From NCBI RefSeq assembly GCF_014204985.1, contig NZ_JACHMP010000001.1:5270001-5334000 (forward strand): a stretch of DNA of 64,000 bases. The letters are read 5' to 3'. This document shows positions 42,144 through 50,520 of this stretch, in pieces. Within the stretch, counting starts at the first letter, position 1; every line of letters begins with the position of its first letter. The stretch is from Streptosporangium becharense. Its GTDB lineage: Bacteria > Actinomycetota > Actinomycetes > Streptosporangiales > Streptosporangiaceae. A model generated the notes under the pieces. It searched no databases and had not been told where the DNA came from. It saw only the letters and a list, made by a program, of their open reading frames with translations. Made by a program: the position numbers and the translations under genes.

Positions 42144-43670
42144 TCAGCCGGTGACGGCGGTCTCGGGCAAGCCGGCGCCGTCGGCCGCCGGGAGCGTGTC
42201 GATGTCCTCGGTCAGGGTCTCGTGCACCATGAGGAACTTTGTGGTGTCGATCGGGCCGTTCTCGATGTACTTGCCCCAGTAATCGAGCCCGCGTTCGACG
42301 CCGACCCAGCGCAGCAGGCTGTGCATCGGATAGATGTTGTCGTGCGGGATCCCGATGCGGTGCCACTCGGCGAGCCCGACCTCCGTGATCTTGGAGGCGC
42401 CGCGCAGCGTCGCCTCGTCGCGGATCTCGGGGTTGCGGTTCCACGGCGAGATGATGATCGTCTGTGTGTCCGGAGTGCAGTGGTTGACCGCGTCGCCGAT
42501 GTCGTCGACGGGGATCACATAGATCGTGCGGCTCAGCGGATGCTCGTTGATGTGGCCGGGGTCGGGAACGACCGTGACGGTCCAGGCAGTGCCGCCCTCG
42601 GGTGAGGTGTGCACGTCGTTTCCGGAGTAGAGAGCTTCGAGCCGGGCCCGAGACACCAGGGCGTGGGCGTCGTCGGAGACGAAGCCCTTCGGCAGCAGCC
42701 GGTCGTAGAGGTTGAGCGCTTCGATGAGGTTGGCGGTGAAACCCGCCGTGTTCTCCCGCCCTTCGACGAACACCATCTGCGGGGAGAAGCAGGCTTCCTG
42801 GTTGTAGATGGCGATGTCGTGTGCGAGATCGATCGCGACCTTCTTCGACCCGGCGGATTCCGCGCCGATCAGGGCGAAGCTGCTCTTAGGCCCGAACTCC
42901 AGGACGCTGACACCGGTGCGGACCAGTTCCTTGACCCGCTTCACCGGCTTCTCGCCGCCCCAGACGCAGGCCACGTCCGCCAACCTGATGAACTTCTCCT
43001 CAGCGGGGTCGCCGCCGGGCCAGTAGAGGACGTTCATCGACTGGGTCACCGGGTGGTCGGGATCGATCTCGTGCATCGAGAGCGCGAAGTACAGCGCCGT
43101 GATGGGGTCGCGCTTCGGCAGCTTGGCGATGGTCGTGTTCTTCGTGATGATGCCCCGGATGAGCGACATGATGCTGGAGGCCGGGACGTTCCCCACCATC
43201 ACGTGAAGCGCGTTTCCCCACGGATGCGCGTGGACCAGTGCGTCGTTCCGCACGAGCCAGTCGTCCAGGTAGAAGCGGCTGCCGATCTCCGCGTCCAGCA
43301 TGTCGTACAGGGCCGCGCCATAGGTGCACAGGACATGGATGAGGTTGAACTCACGCTGGGCCATCTTCCGGCTCATGCCGGAGATCGCCGACATCTGATC
43401 GAGCGCACGTCGGTACAGTGGGTGATCCATGTTCTCGATCGCCCAGAACCGGCCGACCTTCTGGAGGAAGGCGACGATTTCCTGGATGTGCAGTCTCGCG
43501 AGGCCGAACCTGTCGTGCGCTTCGAGTTGGGCGATCTCCGCCTGCGTGATGACCGGGATCCGGGCCCGGGCCGCGGTCTCGTAGCTGAGGACATGCGCCT
43601 CGCGGTCGGGGGCGAGGAAGATCGGCCGCCCACCCAGGAAGATGGGGAGGTCGATGTCGGTGTCCGTCAC
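42144..43670 (-). CDS. LuxC-like acyl-CoA/acyl-protein reductase
   Basis: The start is the GTG at 43670, 6 nt after AAGGAG; an upstream extension is not supported. The 508-residue protein is a LuxC-family reductase of the aldehyde-dehydrogenase superfamily. It shows HAHPWGNALHVMVGNVPASS (near residue 155), IIRGIITKNTTIAKLPKRDP-type nucleotide-site sequence (ITKNTTIAKLPKRDP) and VLEFGPKSSFALIGAES. The catalytic Cys lies in IYNQEACFSPQMVFVEG (about Cys291). It reduces enzyme-bound acyl groups to aldehydes with NADPH. No luxA/luxB luciferase gene is present in the window, so the aldehyde presumably goes into a metabolite. Confidence 0.9.
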   Translation of the reverse strand: MTDTDIDLPIFLGGRPIFLAPDREAHVLSYETAARARIPVITQAEIAQLEAHDRFGLARLHIQEIVAFLQKVGRFWAIENMDHPLYRRALDQMSAISGMSRKMAQREFNLIHVLCTYGAALYDMLDAEIGSRFYLDDWLVRNDALVHAHPWGNALHVMVGNVPASSIMSLIRGIITKNTTIAKLPKRDPITALYFALSMHEIDPDHPVTQSMNVLYWPGGDPAEEKFIRLADVACVWGGEKPVKRVKELVRTGVSVLEFGPKSSFALIGAESAGSKKVAIDLAHDIAIYNQEACFSPQMVFVEGRENTAGFTANLIEALNLYDRLLPKGFVSDDAHALVSRARLEALYSGNDVHTSPEGGTAWTVTVVPDPGHINEHPLSRTIYVIPVDDIGDAVNHCTPDTQTIIISPWNRNPEIRDEATLRGASKITEVGLAEWHRIGIPHDNIYPMHSLLRWVGVERGLDYWGKYIENGPIDTTKFLMVHETLTEDIDTLPAADGAGLPETAVTG

Positions 43671-43718
43671 GGTGTTCTCCTTAACAAGATGTACGGGCTT
43701 GGAAACGGGGCCCATCCG

Positions 43719-44756
43719 TCAGGGGATCGTGACAACGCCGTTGTACCGCTCGAGCAGCTGGCTGTCCCTGATGTCCGCATGGTTGAGCAACCAGCAGATG
43801 TAACGCTCGACGCCGAGACCGAATCCGGACGTCCGCATCGGGAACTGCTCGCGCATCTTGATGTACCACTCGTACGGGGCAGGGTCCACGCCGTGACGCT
43901 TGAGCGCTAGACGAACGTCCTCGGCCGTCGTGTGACGTTCGCCCGAGCCGACGGTCTCACCCATCCCGATCAGGAGATCGGCCGCCAGCGCCTTCTTCCC
44001 GTCGGCGTCCGCGAAAGCCTGGTAGAAGGGGACCGACAGGTGGTCGGGCTTGACCACCCAGCAGAACCCGCCGAGCCTGCCCATCAGTTCCTTCTCACCG
44101 GCACGGGTGAGCACGGGGAAACCGGATTCGTGCCATCGGACCAGCGAGTCGTCGGCACCCAGCAGTTCCACCGCCTCGTCCATGGTGATCTGCGGGATGT
44201 GGTCCGACTCCAGGAAGTCGGTGATGTGCTTGGTGCCGCCCTTGATCCTGCCGCCCAGCTTCTTGAAGATGTTGGCGGTCATCGTACGGAGGTAGCGCTC
44301 GACAAGCGCCATGACGTCGTCGATCCCGCCGGGAATCTCGGCCTCGCTGTGAAAAAACTGGCACAGGTGCGTCGCGTCGGCGTCCTCACCGCGGAAGCTC
44401 GGCATCAGGTAGTAGGCACCCGCCTGGTTGAGGCGGCATCCGTACTCGAGCATGAACTGCATCGAATCCGCGAGATAGGTTCGCACGTTGAACAACTCGA
44501 TCTCCACGGGCAGCGAGTCGCTTCCCAACCCCATGGGGCTGGAGATGGAGTGCGTCGTGATCGGCAGGTGCAGGTTACGAAGGCCCGCCGCCGAGAAGAT
44601 CTCGACGGTGTTCTGGGTGACGAGGTCCTGTACCTCGGTGAGCAGCGCATACCACGGATCACCGATGATCTGGAGAAACCGGTCTTTGGCCCCGGCGCCC
44701 TCTCGCTTCGAGTCGCCCGTGGAGAACGACGAGGCGCGTTCCGTTGTGCTGGTCAC
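43719..44756 (-). CDS. Asparaginyl-tRNA-synthetase-like catalytic protein lacking anticodon domain
   Basis: The GTG at 44756 follows AAGGGAG. The 345 residues cover only the class II catalytic core. The N-terminal helix region (LTEVQDLVTQNTVEIFSAAG) leads into motif 1, with HLPITTHSISSPMGLGSDSL. Motif 2 is PSFRGEDADATHLCQFFHSE with Arg and Glu intact, and motif 3 is SGFGLGVERYICWLLN. AsnRS and AspRS normally have an N-terminal OB-fold anticodon domain of about 100 residues, which is absent. Such stand-alone cores (for example archaeal asparagine synthetase A-like proteins) act on free amino acids or other acceptors instead of tRNA. It is the first gene of the operon. Confidence 0.85.
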   Translation of the reverse strand: MTSTTERASSFSTGDSKREGAGAKDRFLQIIGDPWYALLTEVQDLVTQNTVEIFSAAGLRNLHLPITTHSISSPMGLGSDSLPVEIELFNVRTYLADSMQFMLEYGCRLNQAGAYYLMPSFRGEDADATHLCQFFHSEAEIPGGIDDVMALVERYLRTMTANIFKKLGGRIKGGTKHITDFLESDHIPQITMDEAVELLGADDSLVRWHESGFPVLTRAGEKELMGRLGGFCWVVKPDHLSVPFYQAFADADGKKALAADLLIGMGETVGSGERHTTAEDVRLALKRHGVDPAPYEWYIKMREQFPMRTSGFGLGVERYICWLLNHADIRDSQLLERYNGVVTIP

Positions 44757-45519
44757 GATGTACTCCCTTGGTTCTCAGAGCCGACTGCCGATCAGGCCGA
44801 TCACACGGCAGTCGCTTGCATAACGCTGATCTTCGAATTCACTGGATCCGTGCCGGTCTCGTTCGCCCGCGGTCCGTCTCGCGCGACGTCGCGCCGCGTT
44901 CACCGATCAGGCGGAACGGTGGTAATCGATCGCGACCATCACTGTTCGTCTTCACCGGGTCACGTCTCCCGGCCCGGGCTCCTTCGGGGATGGCGCCGGC
45001 GTGTCCGGTCTCGGACTCGGTGACCTGGTGGTCGCGTCTAGTAGGAGTAGGAGTAGGTCGCTACGCAGACGGTCCACTCGTAGACGTCGCGAAGCAGGAA
45101 TCCGGTCGGCTCTCCTCCGAAGCGGAGAACGTATCGAGAGCTCCACATTGAGTTCCGTGTGGTTATCCGTTATGGAGGATTTTCCGGAAAGCGGTCCCTT
45201 ACGGGTGGCCCCATCACCTCTGGCTGACATCACCTACGTCCTGTATCGGATCAGGAATTTACGGATGGCAGAAGATCCATGAATAGGATCATCCGGATCG
45301 CTTGGGGTTGCCTTGTGATCGGCCGAAGACTCGGCAAGGGGCGCTTACGGTCCTCCCGCCGCAGGCCGCGTGGAGGCTGGGACGTGCGGAGAGGCTGCAA
45401 CAGAGACGGCGTGGCACGGCGCTTGTGGTTCGGGTGCTGTGGGACGACTGTTCAAGGCATTTCAAAGGTCACTAGGAAACGGCAAGGGGGGCCGGGGAGT
45501 CCCGCCACGACAGGAGTCC
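44757..45519. other. Gene-free upstream region of the lux-like operon
   Basis: About 760 bp without a convincing gene. It should contain the leftward operon promoter. A short GTAGGAGTAGGAGTAGG run of 6-bp repeats lies near 45040. A leftward frame at 44952-45233 (93 aa) is Arg/Ser-rich and not supported. From about 45270 the sequence looks like decayed mobile-element flank leading into the transposase remnant. Confidence 0.5.
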
Positions 45520-45905
45520 GTCGACCCCACCCAGACCGCGGCCCTGGTCGCCAACGCGCTGGGCATGGCCGTTCACAACCGAACCTCGCAGTTCGGGGCG
45601 GTGATCCACTCCGATCACGGGTGCAGTAGACCTCGTGGGCGTTCACCGATCGGGCCGAGGTCTCTGGGCTGGTCTCCTCGATGGGGTCGGTCGGCGACTG
45701 CTTCGCAGGCGCCGTCATCGAGTCGTTCTGGGGTCGGATGCAGACCGGGCTGCTCAACCACCGACGGTGGAAGACCCGCATCGAACCCGCCAACGCGATC
45801 TTCGATTACCTGGAGACCTTCCACAATCGACGACGACATAGCGCCCTGGGGATGCGCACCCTGATCGGATACAAGATCCTCTACGCGAACAACCAGTCGG
45901 CATGA
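45520..45905 (+). pseudogene. IS3-family transposase (orfB) remnant
   Basis: The 3' part of an rve-type integrase domain is recognisable: TAALVANALGMAVHNR, IHSDHG (second catalytic Asp), TSWAFTDRAEVSGLVSSMGS, VIESFWGRMQ (catalytic Glu), LNHRRWKTRIEPANAIFDYL and HNRRRHSALGM. Right after IHSDHG the frame shifts and a TAG stands where a Tyr codon would be (the usual motif is SDHGSQYTS). The N-terminal half with the first catalytic Asp is missing. It is therefore a dead, truncated copy. It sits between the lux-like operon and the next gene block, marking past mobile-element activity. Confidence 0.85.
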
Positions 45906-46086
45906 CAGTCAAGTAAGCGAGCTCCACGCAACTCGGGGAACATCGGGAGCCTCCACCGCAGCCGGAGCGGTTCACTCGACGGCCTCGAATTCATTGTCGA
46001 ATTGCAATCTGAAAGCACTTCCGATATTTTTATTTCTGTGTTACCATGTCGGCAGTGCTGAAATTATGCCAATAGTGTCTGTTGTC

Positions 46087-46959
46087 ATGGTGAACAACGG
46101 ACAGCCGAGCCAGACGGCTCTCATGTCGGCCGCCGCGCGTGCGGCACATCTCCTTGTCGATGACGCCCCTCCGATCTTCGCCGACACCCTGGCGCGGACC
46201 TTCCTGGGGGAGCGCGCCGAGGAACTCCTTGGTTACCACCGGTCCTATGGCGGCCACCCCGTCCTGTCCGGTGCGCGGACGACGGCCGTCACCCGCAGCC
46301 GCTACACCGAAGATCGGCTGGCCGAGCTGGCCGGCCGGGGCGTCGACCAGTACGTGATCCTCGGCGCAGGGCTGGACTCCTTCGCCTATCGGTCGAAGCC
46401 GGTCGGCCGCGTCCGGGTGTTCGAGGTCGACCAGCCCGCGACCCAGCGCTGGAAGCAGGCACTGCTGATTGAGACGGGAACAGAGGTGCCACCGTCCACC
46501 TGCTTCGTCCCGGTCGACTTCGAGCAGGAGTCCGCCCGATCACTTGCCGACCACCTCGTCCGAGCAGGCTTCGATCCAGGCAGGCCCGCCTTGGTCAGCT
46601 GGCTCGGAGTCACGATGTACCTCACCCGGGAGGCCATCGGGCAGACCCTGGACGTCATCAGCGGCTTCGCACCCGGCACCGAGCTCGTCGTGGAGCACCT
46701 CCTGCCGGCCGAACTCCGCGACGAGGCAGGCCAGTCCTACGCGGAGCTGGTCATGGCCGCGGCGGCCGGGCATGGCGAGCCCTGGCGCACCTTCCTCAGC
46801 GCCGAGCAGATGAACACCCTCCTGCTCGAGCACCGGCTCCAACCGGTCGAGTCCGTCCGGCAACGCGAGACGATCCCCCCTGCGGAGTGGGAACGTACCG
46901 ACTCGCTCCGCCCGTTCGAACTGTCCGTGCTCGCCCGCGCACGCGTCCCCGTCGCCTAG
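46087..46959 (+). CDS. SAM-dependent methyltransferase of the LCMT/TIGR00027 type
   Basis: Start probably ATG 46087 or the adjacent GTG 46090; no strong Shine-Dalgarno, and the open frame upstream is AT-rich and not conserved-looking. The ~290 residues match the PF04072 family that is expanded in actinobacteria: SQTALMSAAARAAH at the N-terminus, GARTTAVTRSRYTEDRLAEL, YVILGAGLDSFAYR (motif I), VFEVDQPATQRWK (motif II) and VSWLGVTMYLTREAI. These enzymes are proposed O-methyltransferases, some for polyketides. It stands just beyond the transposase remnant and may or may not belong to either biosynthetic locus. Confidence 0.86.
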   Translation: MVNNGQPSQTALMSAAARAAHLLVDDAPPIFADTLARTFLGERAEELLGYHRSYGGHPVLSGARTTAVTRSRYTEDRLAELAGRGVDQYVILGAGLDSFAYRSKPVGRVRVFEVDQPATQRWKQALLIETGTEVPPSTCFVPVDFEQESARSLADHLVRAGFDPGRPALVSWLGVTMYLTREAIGQTLDVISGFAPGTELVVEHLLPAELRDEAGQSYAELVMAAAAGHGEPWRTFLSAEQMNTLLLEHRLQPVESVRQRETIPPAEWERTDSLRPFELSVLARARVPVA

Positions 46960-47576
46960 TGGTGCTTGGTCATCTCGGGTAGGGGGACGCCGATGTTCCC
47001 CGTGACGCCGGTGTTCTCCGCGGCGGTGCTGTTCTCCGCGACGGCGGTGTGCCCATCCTGGCGGGTGCTTGGGGTCAGGAGGACCAGGACCGTCCCCACG
47101 AGATGGAGGAGCCCGGCTGTGCCCATCAGCCAGCCGGTCGTCTCCACGTACCAGCCCGTGTACCGGTGGTCGAGGGGGTGCGGGTCCGCCGGCCCGAGGG
47201 CGAGGTGGAACACCGTGTACGGCGCGAGGGCCGACGCCGTGACGATACGGGCCCACGTCTTGCCGCCCCGTCGCCACACCAGGGCCGCCAGCGCCGCCAT
47301 GAGCGCACCGGCCACGGCGTAGCCCCACACGAAGTGCCGGAGGCTGTCCGCGATCTCCAGCAGGTCGATGTCGGGGTCGGCGTCGACCGCCAGCCCCACC
47401 TGCAGCGGGATCAGGAGACCGAGGGCCAGTGTCGCGCTCACCAGCTCGCACATGGACGCCGCCAGCAGACATGCGATGCCGGACTTCGCGTTCCGTGTCT
47501 TCAGTGCCTGCAATCTCCGCACCTCTTTCCGGGATCGATCATGGCGGAACCTTCTTGGAGGAGGCTTGTGAGTCAC
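46956..47576 (-). CDS. Four-helix membrane protein (DUF6069-like appearance)
   Basis: The longest frame starts at GTG 47576; another GTG at 47522 is possible, and neither has a clear Shine-Dalgarno. After a basic N-terminus there are four membrane segments: LVSATLALGLLIPLQVGLAV, FVWGYAVAGALMAALAALVW, IVTASALAPYTVFHLALG and TAGLLHLVGTVLVLLT. An extracellular loop contains HPLDHRYTGWYVETTGW. The C-terminal 35 residues are low complexity (AENSTAAENTGVTGNIG repeats). Function unknown. Its 3' end overlaps the stop of the convergent methyltransferase gene. Confidence 0.65.
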   Translation of the reverse strand: MTHKPPPRRFRHDRSRKEVRRLQALKTRNAKSGIACLLAASMCELVSATLALGLLIPLQVGLAVDADPDIDLLEIADSLRHFVWGYAVAGALMAALAALVWRRGGKTWARIVTASALAPYTVFHLALGPADPHPLDHRYTGWYVETTGWLMGTAGLLHLVGTVLVLLTPSTRQDGHTAVAENSTAAENTGVTGNIGVPLPEMTKHH

Positions 47577-47768
47577 TGTGGTCCGCCGGGGTCCGCCGCC
47601 GCGGGCGTGGGCGCCGCCGTCCGCGGACGTCCATGCTGCTCACAGGGGGTGAGCTTGCGCTCGGTGCTTCCCGGAAAGCGGCGGATCGCGGGTCATCCGG
47701 CGCAGGGAGACCGGGCTGCCAACCGATCACAACCAAGTTCAAAGGGGAGGGGTGGACACTGACGCCCC

Positions 47769-50045
47769 ATGCGGGTTCCAGTAGTACTTCAGCACAGCGT
47801 CGCAGAGTGCGGGGCCGCCTGCCTCGCGATGATCCTCGGCGCACACGGGCATCACCTCTCCATGCGTGCCCTGGCCGACGAGATGGGCATAGGCCGCGAC
47901 GGCGTCAGCGCGCTCACCCTGGTGCGCGTCGCACGGGCACGCGGGCTGACCACTCGCGCGTTCTCCCTGCCGGCCGAGCAGGTGCACGCGATCCCCCTGC
48001 CGGCCGTCGCGTACTGGCGATCCCGGCACTTCGTGGTGGTGGAGCGGGTGGCCGGGGAACGGATCACGATCGTCGACCCGGGGATCGGGCGGCTCAAGCT
48101 CACCCGGGAGGAGTTCGCGAAGGACTACAGCGGTGTGGCCTTCACCTTCGCCCCCTCCCCTGACTTCGAGCGGGGACGTTTCGGCGAGCAGCGCTCCTGG
48201 TGGTCGCGCTACATCCGGTTCAGCGTCCTGAACCACCGGGGCATCCTGGCCGTGCTGGTGCTGCTCAGCCTCGTCCTGCAGGGGCTCGGGCTCGTCCTGC
48301 CCGCCGTCACCGAGAGCATCGTGGACCGGGTGCTGGGACGCGGGGAGATCGACCTGCTGTCCCTGCTGGGGCTGGCCGGGGTCGCGGCGGTGCTCGCCCA
48401 TCTCGCACTGGGAGCGGTGCGGGCCTGGGCACTGGTCGTGCTGCGAGCCCGTGCCGACACCGTCCTGCTCGACGATCTGGCCAGGCGGTTGCTCGCCCTG
48501 CCGTTCCGCTTCTTCGCCCACCGGGGCTCGGCCGACCTGGTCGCGCGGATCACCGGGGCCAGTCTGTTGCGGGAGATCCTCACCGGCCAGGTGTTGTCGG
48601 CCCTGCTCGACGTCCCGCTCGCCGTCGTCTACCTGGTCGCGGTCACCGTCCGGTCGCCGCTGCTCGGCGGAGTGCTCGCCCTCTTCGCCGGTGCCCAGTT
48701 CCTCGTGGTCCTCCTCACCCGGCAGCGGATCCGCGACCTGGTCCACCGGGAGCACGAGGCGCGCAATGACGCGCAGGGACAGCTCATCGAGGCCGTCAAG
48801 GGCATCGAGACGATCAAGTCGGCCGGGGCGGAGCCTCAGGTTCTGCGACGGTGGACCCGCCTGCTGGACGTTCAGATGCGGCGGGTGCGGCGAAGCTCGT
48901 TCGCCCAGGGCATGCAGGACACCGTCCTGGCGGCGCTGAGGTTCGCCGCCCCGCTGGTGCTGCTGTGGGTCGGCGCGTGGCAGGTGGTGGAGCACCGGCT
49001 CACCGCGGGTGCGATGCTCGGTGTACTGGCATTGGCCGCCGCCGCGTTGGCGCCGCTGGCGTCGTTGACCGGCAGCCTGCGGGGTCTCCAGACCGCCCGT
49101 GCCCAGGCCGAGCGGCTCGCCGACATCTGGGAGACCGCTCCCGAGGCCGTCTCCGGCGCTGCTTCCGACGGTGGTTCCGGCGCTGTTTCCGGCGGTGTTT
49201 CCGGCGGTGGTTCCTGCGGTGTCCGTGACGGTGCGACGGGTGATGAGGGTGCGGCTCCGCGCACATCCCCCCCGGCCCCGGCCCCGGCTGACGGCTGTCT
49301 CGGCGGCACGGCGCGGGGGAGCGGAATCGAGATGAGGGGGGTCGGTTTCCGGTACGCGCCCGAAAGCCCGTGGATCGTCCGCGGGATCGACCTGAGCATC
49401 GCCCCGGGGCAGAAGGTCGCACTGGTCGGCAGGTCGGGGTCGGGCAAGACCACCCTGGCGCGGCTGCTCCTGGGGCTGTTCCCACCGGTCGAGGGTGAGA
49501 TCCGCTACGACGGGGTGCCGGTGTCCCGGCTGGATCGGGGACGGCTGCGGCGCCGCTTCGGGGTGGTCACCCAGGAGCCGGCCCTGTTCACCGGCTCGAT
49601 CGCGGACAACATCGCGCTGGCGAGTCCCGACGCGTCCCCGGACGAGGTGGAGGAGGCCGCCCGGCTGGCGTGCGTCCACGACGACATCGCCGCCATGCCC
49701 ATGGGGTACCACACCCCGCTCACCGAGGGGGCGGGACTGTCCGGCGGCCAGCGCCAGCGGATCGCCCTGGCCAGGGCGATACTGGCCCGTCCGGAGTTCC
49801 TGCTGCTGGACGAGGCCACCAGTCACCTCGACACCGACACCGAGGCGGCGCTGAGCACGAGCCTCGGCACCCTTCCGCAGACGCGGATCGTGATCGCCCA
49901 CCGGCTGAGCACGATCAGGGACGCCGACCTGATCCTGGTGCTGGACGGTGGCCGGATCGTCGAGAGCGGCGTGCACGACACGCTGATCGACTCGGCCGGC
50001 CTGTACGCGGGTCTCGTCCGTGCGCAACTCTCGGTGGGCCCCTGA
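47769..50045 (+). CDS. Bifunctional C39 peptidase / ABC exporter for a RiPP
   Basis: The 758-residue protein has an N-terminal bacteriocin-processing C39 peptidase with Cys14 (AECGAACLAMIL), His87 (RSRHFVVVERV) and Asp103 (IVDPG). It then has a six-helix ABC membrane domain (about 155-450) and an ATPase domain with Walker A VGRSGSGKTT (about 554), LSGGQRQR (about 657), Walker B LLLDEAT (about 677) and the H-loop IAHRLST. The peptidase cuts precursor peptides after a double-glycine while exporting them. It stands 152 bp upstream of a small precursor gene with exactly such a leader. The linker between membrane and ATPase domains (about 458-520) holds a Gly/Ser/Val repeat insertion. Confidence 0.93.
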   Translation: MRVPVVLQHSVAECGAACLAMILGAHGHHLSMRALADEMGIGRDGVSALTLVRVARARGLTTRAFSLPAEQVHAIPLPAVAYWRSRHFVVVERVAGERITIVDPGIGRLKLTREEFAKDYSGVAFTFAPSPDFERGRFGEQRSWWSRYIRFSVLNHRGILAVLVLLSLVLQGLGLVLPAVTESIVDRVLGRGEIDLLSLLGLAGVAAVLAHLALGAVRAWALVVLRARADTVLLDDLARRLLALPFRFFAHRGSADLVARITGASLLREILTGQVLSALLDVPLAVVYLVAVTVRSPLLGGVLALFAGAQFLVVLLTRQRIRDLVHREHEARNDAQGQLIEAVKGIETIKSAGAEPQVLRRWTRLLDVQMRRVRRSSFAQGMQDTVLAALRFAAPLVLLWVGAWQVVEHRLTAGAMLGVLALAAAALAPLASLTGSLRGLQTARAQAERLADIWETAPEAVSGAASDGGSGAVSGGVSGGGSCGVRDGATGDEGAAPRTSPPAPAPADGCLGGTARGSGIEMRGVGFRYAPESPWIVRGIDLSIAPGQKVALVGRSGSGKTTLARLLLGLFPPVEGEIRYDGVPVSRLDRGRLRRRFGVVTQEPALFTGSIADNIALASPDASPDEVEEAARLACVHDDIAAMPMGYHTPLTEGAGLSGGQRQRIALARAILARPEFLLLDEATSHLDTDTEAALSTSLGTLPQTRIVIAHRLSTIRDADLILVLDGGRIVESGVHDTLIDSAGLYAGLVRAQLSVGP

Positions 50046-50197
50046 CGGGCCCGGCATCGTGGTCGTTCCCTGACGCATGACAAGCCCCAGCGAAGTCGAT
50101 CACGACATGCGACTTCAAGCTTCACCAGACGTTCACAAGGAAAGAGCGCGATATTCGCCGTGAGATCACTTTCTCACAAGGAAAGGAGGAAGGCTTC

Positions 50198-50374
50198 ATG
50201 AGCGCGACACCGCGTACGGAACTCGGGGACATCGCCCCGGTCGGTATGGAGCTGGACGAGAGCGCGCTGGGCGCCATCAGCGGCGGTGCGGGCCCCGTGA
50301 TCGTCACGGGGGAGTACTTCGACCCGCCGGGCTGGTGCCAGGACGACAAGCCTCCGTCGAAGGTGCCGTGGTGA
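50198..50374 (+). CDS. RiPP precursor peptide with double-glycine leader
   Basis: A 58-codon gene starts at ATG 50198 behind AAAGGAGGAAGG. The leader has the classic amphipathic pattern GMELDESALGAISGG, with Gly29-Gly30 as the predicted cleavage site for the C39 exporter just upstream. The predicted core of 28 residues contains possible acceptor side chains (Thr37, Lys51, Ser54, Lys55) and donor carboxylates (Glu39, Asp42, Asp49, Asp50), as required for ATP-grasp omega-ester or omega-amide macrocycles. It also has one Cys (47), several Pro and Trp46/Trp58. The next gene encodes the matching ATP-grasp ligase. The core does not match a graspetide motif that I recognise. Confidence 0.82.
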   Translation: MSATPRTELGDIAPVGMELDESALGAISGGAGPVIVTGEYFDPPGWCQDDKPPSKVPW

Positions 50375-50451
50375 CGGCTGTCCCTGCTTGAGGGGGACGG
50401 ATCTCACCGGACACGGGGACGGCGCACGTTCCCGCGTCCGGTGACCCTGTC

Positions 50452-50492
50452 GTCCCGGGCCCGCCGCGGATTCCCCGCGGCGGGCCCGGGAC
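50452..50492 (+). terminator. Strong hairpin between precursor and ATP-grasp genes
   Basis: A perfect 18-bp stem (GTCCCGGGCCCGCCGCGG and its complement) closes a 5-nt loop. A weaker hairpin (TCACCGGAC / GTCCGGTGA) precedes it at about 50404-50444. It probably attenuates transcription so that the precursor is made in excess over the enzymes. Confidence 0.75.
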
Positions 50493-50520
50493 CCGCGCAG
50501 CCAGCTCTCGAAGGAGATCC

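Noticed and set aside
34153-44756. Bioluminescence (lux) operon
   Set aside because: LuxC, LuxD and LuxE homologues are present but no LuxA/LuxB-like luciferase. The LLM-class oxidoreductase at 23.5 kb is distant, oppositely oriented and of another subgroup.
44952-45233. 93-aa leftward frame upstream of the AsnRS-like gene
   Set aside because: Arg/Ser/Leu-rich with a run of leucines encoded by the TAGGAG repeat; no sign of a leader peptide or domain.
47739-50078. 779-aa leftward open frame over the C39 exporter
   Set aside because: Shadow frame; Gln/His/Arg/Gly-rich without domains.
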